From: Bdellovibrionota bacterium | GTDB lineage: Bacteria; Bdellovibrionota; Bdellovibrionia; Bdellovibrionales; JAMPXM01 | DNA length: 54,515 nt | Assembly: GCA_963170185.1 (NCBI GenBank) | Contig: CAUJGS010000091.1 | Location: forward strand, 1-54,515 | Direction of reading: 5' to 3' | Shown: piece after piece, positions 50,415 to 54,515 of the stretch | How the letters are laid out: each line of letters starts with the position of its first letter | How positions within the stretch are numbered: position 1 is the stretch's first letter | Made by a program: the position numbers and the translations under genes | The notes under the pieces: model-generated | Database searches by the model: none | Told to the model about the DNA's origin: nothing | The model's input: the letters and a program-made list of their open reading frames with translations, nothing else

Positions 50415-51577
50415 CGATGCGCCGCTGATCCCAGTTCAAACTTGGGGTCGCGGTAGTCCGTCCAAAGCTCCAAAGCACGACGTTCCAAAGCCGTGAGGTT
50501 CAAAGACCTCGCGTTTGGTATCACGTTTGAGCGACTGAGAACAAAGCGCGTGGTCAACGTGCGTTCCGGCGCAAGACCGATCGCGTACATGTCGCGCGTG
50601 GTTCGCGCAGCAGGTTCAAGAATTTCCTCGATGAGGTAGCTTAAGCCACCCGCACCAAGGCGGCGCTCCGAAATATCCACGTCCAGACCACCGATGAGAC
50701 GCAGCGCCTGACGCAACGTCGACTGCTCGACCATATTCGTCGAAAGTCCCAAAAGACCGTAGGCAAACATATTGTAACGAGCCATGAGAAGCTGTCGGAC
50801 GCGATCAGGACGCGCCAACACTTCTTTGATATAGTGCGGGCCCGCCGGCAACTGGATACGTCCGTTGTCTATCTCAGGCTTCAGCAAGAGCGCATTCATG
50901 ATTAGGTCATACATCGAAAGCGGACGACCGTAGTTTGGATCAGCGGCCTGCTTGCGATTGACCTTGTGAAGCGCAAACGCAAGGGCGTTGAAGGCCGAGG
51001 CGCGATTGTCGTCCGACTCAAGATCGTCGACATCTGGCTTGGCGTGAGGAATGAACTTTCCGCCCGGCAATGCCAGTTCGTCGATCTTCAAAAAGAACTC
51101 GAGCACCGCTTGTTGGTAAAGAAGATCGCGTCGAACCGCGTCCTGGTCGATGCCGACGTTGCCCATCACTTGAAACTCAAACGACATCATGTAGAGACCG
51201 GCTTCAGCCACACGCCCCTGAAGCGATCGCTGCGTTTGAATTTTGTCGAAAGCCGCGCGACGCAATCCCGATCCATCGCCCTGGCGCATGGAATCGAAAA
51301 GTTCGGCCATGTTTTTTTCAACATTGTGAAGACGCTCGGTGAGATCTGCTTTCGCAACATCCAAAAGGTCCTGCATTTTCGAATCAAGCTCTTCTGTCGT
51401 CGTCGACATCTCTCCGAGCTTGTCCTTCATGTCACCCGTCTTCTCGAGAAGAGTTTTGGTGGTGTCATTCATCTGGCTGGTGTTGTCTTTCATCTCATCG
51501 ATTTTTTTGACTTCACTACAACCCGTCGTGAGACCAAGAAACCCGATCGTTGCCGCCAGAGCGATAAGATTTTTCAT
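50411..51577 (-). CDS. Lipoprotein with coiled-coil N-terminus, function unknown
   Basis: A 388-residue protein; ATG after GAAGGGGG. The signal peptide ends IGFLGLTTGC (lipobox TTGC), giving a lipid-anchored protein. Residues about 22-95 are a long, charged coiled coil (EMKDNTSQMNDTTKTLLEKTGDMKDKLGEM, with DMKDKL-type heptads), followed by a mainly helical domain (DLLYQQAVLEFFLKIDEL, AFNALAFALHKVNRKQA, RYNMFAYGLLGLSTNMVEQ). I recognise no enzyme motif. Such proteins may span or organise the periplasm. It is preceded by a 171-base gap with a small GGACT/AGTCC stem. Confidence 0.65.
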   Translation of the reverse strand: MKNLIALAATIGFLGLTTGCSEVKKIDEMKDNTSQMNDTTKTLLEKTGDMKDKLGEMSTTTEELDSKMQDLLDVAKADLTERLHNVEKNMAELFDSMRQGDGSGLRRAAFDKIQTQRSLQGRVAEAGLYMMSFEFQVMGNVGIDQDAVRRDLLYQQAVLEFFLKIDELALPGGKFIPHAKPDVDDLESDDNRASAFNALAFALHKVNRKQAADPNYGRPLSMYDLIMNALLLKPEIDNGRIQLPAGPHYIKEVLARPDRVRQLLMARYNMFAYGLLGLSTNMVEQSTLRQALRLIGGLDVDISERRLGAGGLSYLIEEILEPAARTTRDMYAIGLAPERTLTTRFVLSRSNVIPNARSLNLTALERRALELWTDYRDPKFELGSAAHR

Positions 51578-51748
51578 GAAACCCCCTTCTCGAAACCGGA
51601 CTGTCTCAAGTCCAATAGGAGAAGATCAAGGCAGCTCATTCTCTCAGCAGATTTGACCGTATACCTGGGGGCATCCACATGGGACCAAGGGACGATTTCC
51701 ACAAAAGACGTGACGATTTTTCACGGGGTCCAGCGTGGCCAAAAATAT

Positions 51749-53005
51749 CTATCTAAGGTCAAGGCGGCCAGTGACGTGCAGATCAGGTCCAATCATCTTT
51801 ACACGTTCACGCTTGAGCTTCCACATCTCGTCAAGCTTGCTCACGCCACAGAGGTCCGACCACCCGATCGAGTGTTTACCGCCCAATACCGAAGTCGCCA
51901 TGAAGACGTGAAGACGGTTCACCAATTGATTTTCAAAGAAAGGGCCGACGGTTCCGGCGCCACCTTCTACGTACAACCCCTGAACGCCAAACTCGCGGAG
52001 GCGCTGAAGGGTTTGCTTGAGGTCCACCACACCCTCTTTGCTGCCGTCGACTTCAAAAACCCGAAATCCATGATCCTTGGCACGAGCCACGCCCTGCGGA
52101 TTAGCAATGCCTTTTTGAACACAGACGAAAACTCGATCTGTCGGACGCACCTTGGCCACATTGAATTCAAGCAAGCGATCTGCAATTTTGGCTTTAGGGT
52201 CGACGATCACAACTGAGTTCGTGTGATCAGACACATCATCCAAGCGCACGTTGAGCGAGGGGTTATCGGTTTCAACCGTGCGGCGACCGACGATGATGGC
52301 ATCGTGCTCAAGACGCAGACGATGCCCTTTTTCTCGCGCTGGCTCCGACGTGATCCACTTGCTCGACCCATCATGCAACGCCACTCGACCATCAAGAGTC
52401 GATGCGACCTTGACGGTAACAAATGGCAGCGCCTCGGGCCCTGAAGTTCGCATATTCCACAAGAAAACTTCCGTCAGGTCCTCAACTTCATCAATGAGAT
52501 CTTTTTTTAACGAAAGCTCGGCCGCCTTACCTGGCATCGCCGGCCACTCGGTCATTTCCGCAAGCGACGCTACTATCACGCCTGCGTCTCGCAAAATCTG
52601 CGCACCCTTACCTGCGACCATCGGATTGGGATCTTGAATACCGTAAGTCAGACTCGCAGGTTTTAGTGGCGCAAGAGCCTTTGCGCAGCTTCCAGTACGG
52701 CCCTCGTGAGCGCATGGCTCAAGCGTGACATACACGTGGCAACCCTGAAGAGCTTCTTTCTTTCCCTTGATGAGGGCAAAACGCTCGAGCGCTTCGATTT
52801 CCGCATGAGCGCCGCCGACTTTCTGATGCCAACCACCGGCCACGAACTTGTGATCCTTGTCGACAATTACACAGCCCACCATCGGGTTCGGAGAAACAAA
52901 CCCCGCACCTTTGCGCGCCAAGATGAGTGCCCATTTCATGGCATCCGCGGGAGAAATCTGATCGCCGATGTTCGGCGTTTTCATGGAAGGTCGAGGTTCA
53001 ATCAC
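51749..53005 (-). CDS. ribD: Bifunctional riboflavin biosynthesis deaminase/reductase
   Basis: A 418-residue enzyme for the second and third steps of riboflavin synthesis. The N-terminal deaminase (about 20-150) has HAEIEALERF and YVTLEPCAHEGRTGSCAKAL (zinc Cys pair and Glu). The C-terminal NADPH-dependent reductase (from about 180) has VTVKVASTLDGRVAL, DAIIVGRRTVETDNPSLNVR, LYVEGGAGTVGPFFENQLVNRLHVF and GWSDLCGVSKL. The start may be the GTG at 53005 or the ATG at 52984; neither has a good ribosome site. No other rib gene is seen in the window. It lies 42 bases after the exported protein gene. Confidence 0.93.
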   Translation of the reverse strand: MIEPRPSMKTPNIGDQISPADAMKWALILARKGAGFVSPNPMVGCVIVDKDHKFVAGGWHQKVGGAHAEIEALERFALIKGKKEALQGCHVYVTLEPCAHEGRTGSCAKALAPLKPASLTYGIQDPNPMVAGKGAQILRDAGVIVASLAEMTEWPAMPGKAAELSLKKDLIDEVEDLTEVFLWNMRTSGPEALPFVTVKVASTLDGRVALHDGSSKWITSEPAREKGHRLRLEHDAIIVGRRTVETDNPSLNVRLDDVSDHTNSVVIVDPKAKIADRLLEFNVAKVRPTDRVFVCVQKGIANPQGVARAKDHGFRVFEVDGSKEGVVDLKQTLQRLREFGVQGLYVEGGAGTVGPFFENQLVNRLHVFMATSVLGGKHSIGWSDLCGVSKLDEMWKLKRERVKMIGPDLHVTGRLDLR

Positions 53006-53047
53006 AGTGGTATTAGAATGCGTCGAAGCAGAGGGCGAAGCAACCTT

Positions 53048-54046
53048 CTACTTCTTCTTCGCCGGACTCGTTATGCAACTGTTAACCAAATGGTCCGAAA
53101 CACCCGGCCCGAGGTTGCGAGAAACGTGCAAAAGCCCATGACCGGTCTGGGTCAGAACCTGGGTTGCGATGAATCGCTCGCGTTCTTTGAACGAATCGAC
53201 GCCCTGTTCGATCCATGCACGATAGTCTTCGACCAATTTCTTAACTTCGGGTTTTTTCAGCTTCGCCACCAACGCCTGATACTCCGGAGAGCGATCTTTC
53301 ACCCCGGAAAAAAGATCGATCTGACAGATCTCAACCAGTCGCTCCATCTCGCTGGTACGAAGGCCAGAGTGCGCGACAGACTTTAGCAGCGCGTCCGCAC
53401 GCTCTTGCAGCTTATCCGTGTAGGCGTTCACACGCATTCGAATCGTCAGGTCGTCCAACGGCACGAGGCGGGCCGATTTGCGAAGCGCTTCGTTTTTCCA
53501 ACGAGCGTATAAGACCGGCCCCATCTGCAAGATCAAAAAGGCCTTGATGTCGTTAGCCTTCACCTTGTCCTTCTTAAGCTGGGCTTCAACCGCGCCTGCC
53601 GCTTTGTATAGGCCGTCTTCATCGTCGATCCCGACTTCATCGGCCTCTTTTTCAATTCCCATCCACGCGAGTTTCTTTTGGATAAAAAGATCGCCGATCG
53701 TGGTCGTGATTTCACCCAAAGCGCGCTGACTGATGAAGTTCGTGTCCAAAGCCTCCTTCACCTCAGTCGCACGCGCGGACTTGGTTTTGTAGGTCGCTAG
53801 GAACTCCGTTAGATTTAGAGGTTTCTTCGGAAGGTAATTCTGAAAAAAGAGAGCGACTTCTTCGCGCTTGAGATTGCGAAACATCGTGCGACTGGGCGTC
53901 ACACCGCACGTCGTGTCTTTGATACGGTTCACCTGCGAATAAGCTGTTTGAGGCGAACCAGCGACGACCGCAATAGCCGCGATCGCCATCAAAAGAACGT
54001 TCCAACCATCTACGCGTTTAAAAACAAAAAGAGCCATGTTCGACAT
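53048..54046 (-). CDS. Exported helical protein of unknown function, start inside a terminator stem
   Basis: A 332-residue protein. Two in-frame ATGs (54046 and 54037) both lie in the stem of the upstream gene's terminator. Either gives a good signal peptide with a basic patch (FKRVDGWNVLLMAIAAIAVVAGS, cleaved near SQ), so the start is probably real. The mature chain is helical and charged (LKREEVALFFQNYLPKKPLNLTEFLATYK, VKEALDTNFISQRALGEITTT, AYTDKLQERADALLKSV, WIEQGVDSFKERERF), with a few Cys (TTCGVTP, EICQIDL, VNSCIT). I recognise no family. It is followed by ribD. Confidence 0.6.
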   Translation of the reverse strand: MSNMALFVFKRVDGWNVLLMAIAAIAVVAGSPQTAYSQVNRIKDTTCGVTPSRTMFRNLKREEVALFFQNYLPKKPLNLTEFLATYKTKSARATEVKEALDTNFISQRALGEITTTIGDLFIQKKLAWMGIEKEADEVGIDDEDGLYKAAGAVEAQLKKDKVKANDIKAFLILQMGPVLYARWKNEALRKSARLVPLDDLTIRMRVNAYTDKLQERADALLKSVAHSGLRTSEMERLVEICQIDLFSGVKDRSPEYQALVAKLKKPEVKKLVEDYRAWIEQGVDSFKERERFIATQVLTQTGHGLLHVSRNLGPGVSDHLVNSCITSPAKKK

Positions 54047-54052
54047 GGCTCT
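54019..54052 (-). terminator. Terminator after homogentisate dioxygenase, overlapping the next start
   Basis: On the minus strand AGAGCCATGT and ACATGGCTCT form a perfect 10-bp stem around a 3-base loop, followed by TTTTTGTTTTT. It starts 4 bases after the dioxygenase stop. Both candidate ATGs of the next gene lie within the stem. Confidence 0.85.
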
Positions 54053-54056
54053 TATC

Positions 54057-54515
54057 TTACTTCTTCATCCAAGACTTCCAGTAGTCCGGAAGTTCAAACC
54101 GGGCCAGAGCCGGATCACGTTTCAAAGGCTGACGCGTGTCTAGCATCACTGCCTTTTCGTCTGTGTGGGTCTTTGCTTTGACCTTCTCCATCGCCTTGGG
54201 GTGCGGTCCGTGCGGGAAACCAGCTGGATGGAAGGACAGCATTCCGGCGTGGAGATTGTCCCGGCTAAAGAAGTCGCCGTCGTGATAAAACAGGATTTCA
54301 TCGTAATCGATGTTCTGGTGATAAAACGGCACACGCAGAGCGTCCGAGTCCTCTTCCATTGGTCGAGGCAAGAACGAACAAACCACGAAACCGCGCGCCA
54401 CGAACGTGCTGTGCACCGATGGCGGCAAATGCACGCGGTGACTCATGATCGGCATGATGTGATCCATGTGAAGCGTGTAAGGGAAAAGATCCCCCTTCCA
54501 ACCCTGCACGTCGTA
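54057..54515 (-). CDS. hmgA: Homogentisate 1,2-dioxygenase, C-terminal part (cut by window edge)
   Basis: The last 152 or so residues of a ring-cleaving iron enzyme of tyrosine breakdown. The frame is open to the window end (YDVQGWKGD...), so the gene starts outside. Features: FPYTLHMDHIMPIMSHRVHLPPSVHSTF, FYHQNIDYDEILFYHDGDFFSR (iron Glu region), LSFHPAGFPHGPHPKAMEK (iron His region) and DEKAVMLDTRQPL. These match the HmgA cupin core. It opens homogentisate to maleylacetoacetate, the step after tyrosine transamination and 4-hydroxyphenylpyruvate dioxygenase. The downstream terminator ends its transcript. Confidence 0.87.
   Translation of the reverse strand, partial: YDVQGWKGDLFPYTLHMDHIMPIMSHRVHLPPSVHSTFVARGFVVCSFLPRPMEEDSDALRVPFYHQNIDYDEILFYHDGDFFSRDNLHAGMLSFHPAGFPHGPHPKAMEKVKAKTHTDEKAVMLDTRQPLKRDPALARFELPDYWKSWMKK

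Noticed and set aside
1-54515. tRNA, rRNA, insertion sequence, prophage or integrase
   Set aside because: No cloverleaf-like sequence, rRNA segment, transposase or terminal inverted repeats were recognised while reading.

Overview
The window looks like ordinary chromosome from a free-living or predatory Gram-negative bacterium, most likely a member of the Bdellovibrionota (Bdellovibrio-like). This is inferred from the gene mix: many lipoproteins and periplasmic proteins, a homodimeric-type pyruvate dehydrogenase E1, paired peptide importers, SpeA plus a ureohydrolase, phenylalanine hydroxylase plus homogentisate dioxygenase, c-di-GMP and cAMP signalling, and LPS heptose synthesis. No marker gene here proves it. 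I see no tRNA, rRNA, CRISPR array, insertion sequence, prophage or integrase. Coding density is very high, and no gene-free stretch exceeds 300 bases (the longest is about 260, at 40228-40486).

Layout. 2-5841: the 3' end of aceE with its terminator, two exported proteins, then a ZIP transporter / hydrolase / HAD phosphatase operon. 5950-11988: a complete oligopeptide ABC importer (oppABCDF) with a terminator hairpin after oppA and another after oppF. 12096-17246 (minus strand): a probable signalling unit of response regulator, CHASE2 adenylate cyclase, SH3 protein and M48 lipoprotein metalloprotease, with trxB upstream. 17353-24654: a 2Fe-2S ferredoxin with an apparent CTG start, an unknown exported protein, trmB, gamma-glutamyltransferase with a DUF486 membrane protein, a small Ala/Pro lipoprotein, a CDF metal exporter and a REC-GGDEF diguanylate cyclase. 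24741-30075: leuS, speA, a DUF1653 protein and a small outer-membrane-like protein. 30167-33400: a very large DUF3857/transglutaminase/TPR protein. 33408-37333 (minus): a second peptide importer (YejA-B-E type) without its ATPase gene, again with a terminator hairpin after the binding-protein gene. 37526-42401: ureohydrolase, YkgJ-type Cys protein, membrane protein, zinc-less DksA-like protein, SH3 protein, fxsA and xth. 42527-45646: an ATP-grasp protein followed by a divergent SelO/YdiU-like pseudokinase. 45797-50414: a small secreted protein, then the overlapping genes hldD, an extended phenylalanine hydroxylase and a TrmJ-like methyltransferase, then a guanine-deaminase-like enzyme. 50411-54515 (minus): a lipoprotein, ribD, an exported protein, and the 3' part of homogentisate dioxygenase at the edge.

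How the genes fit together. Two peptide uptake systems, gamma-glutamyltransferase, arginine decarboxylase with a possible agmatinase, and phenylalanine hydroxylase with homogentisate dioxygenase suggest a cell that imports peptides and degrades amino acids. The least explained pieces are the ATP-grasp / SelO-like pair, the cyclase operon with a metalloprotease, and several expression oddities: ATT and CTG starts, attenuator-like hairpins after both binding-protein genes, and a start codon inside the previous gene's terminator stem. All family assignments come from reading translated motifs by eye; no database search was run.
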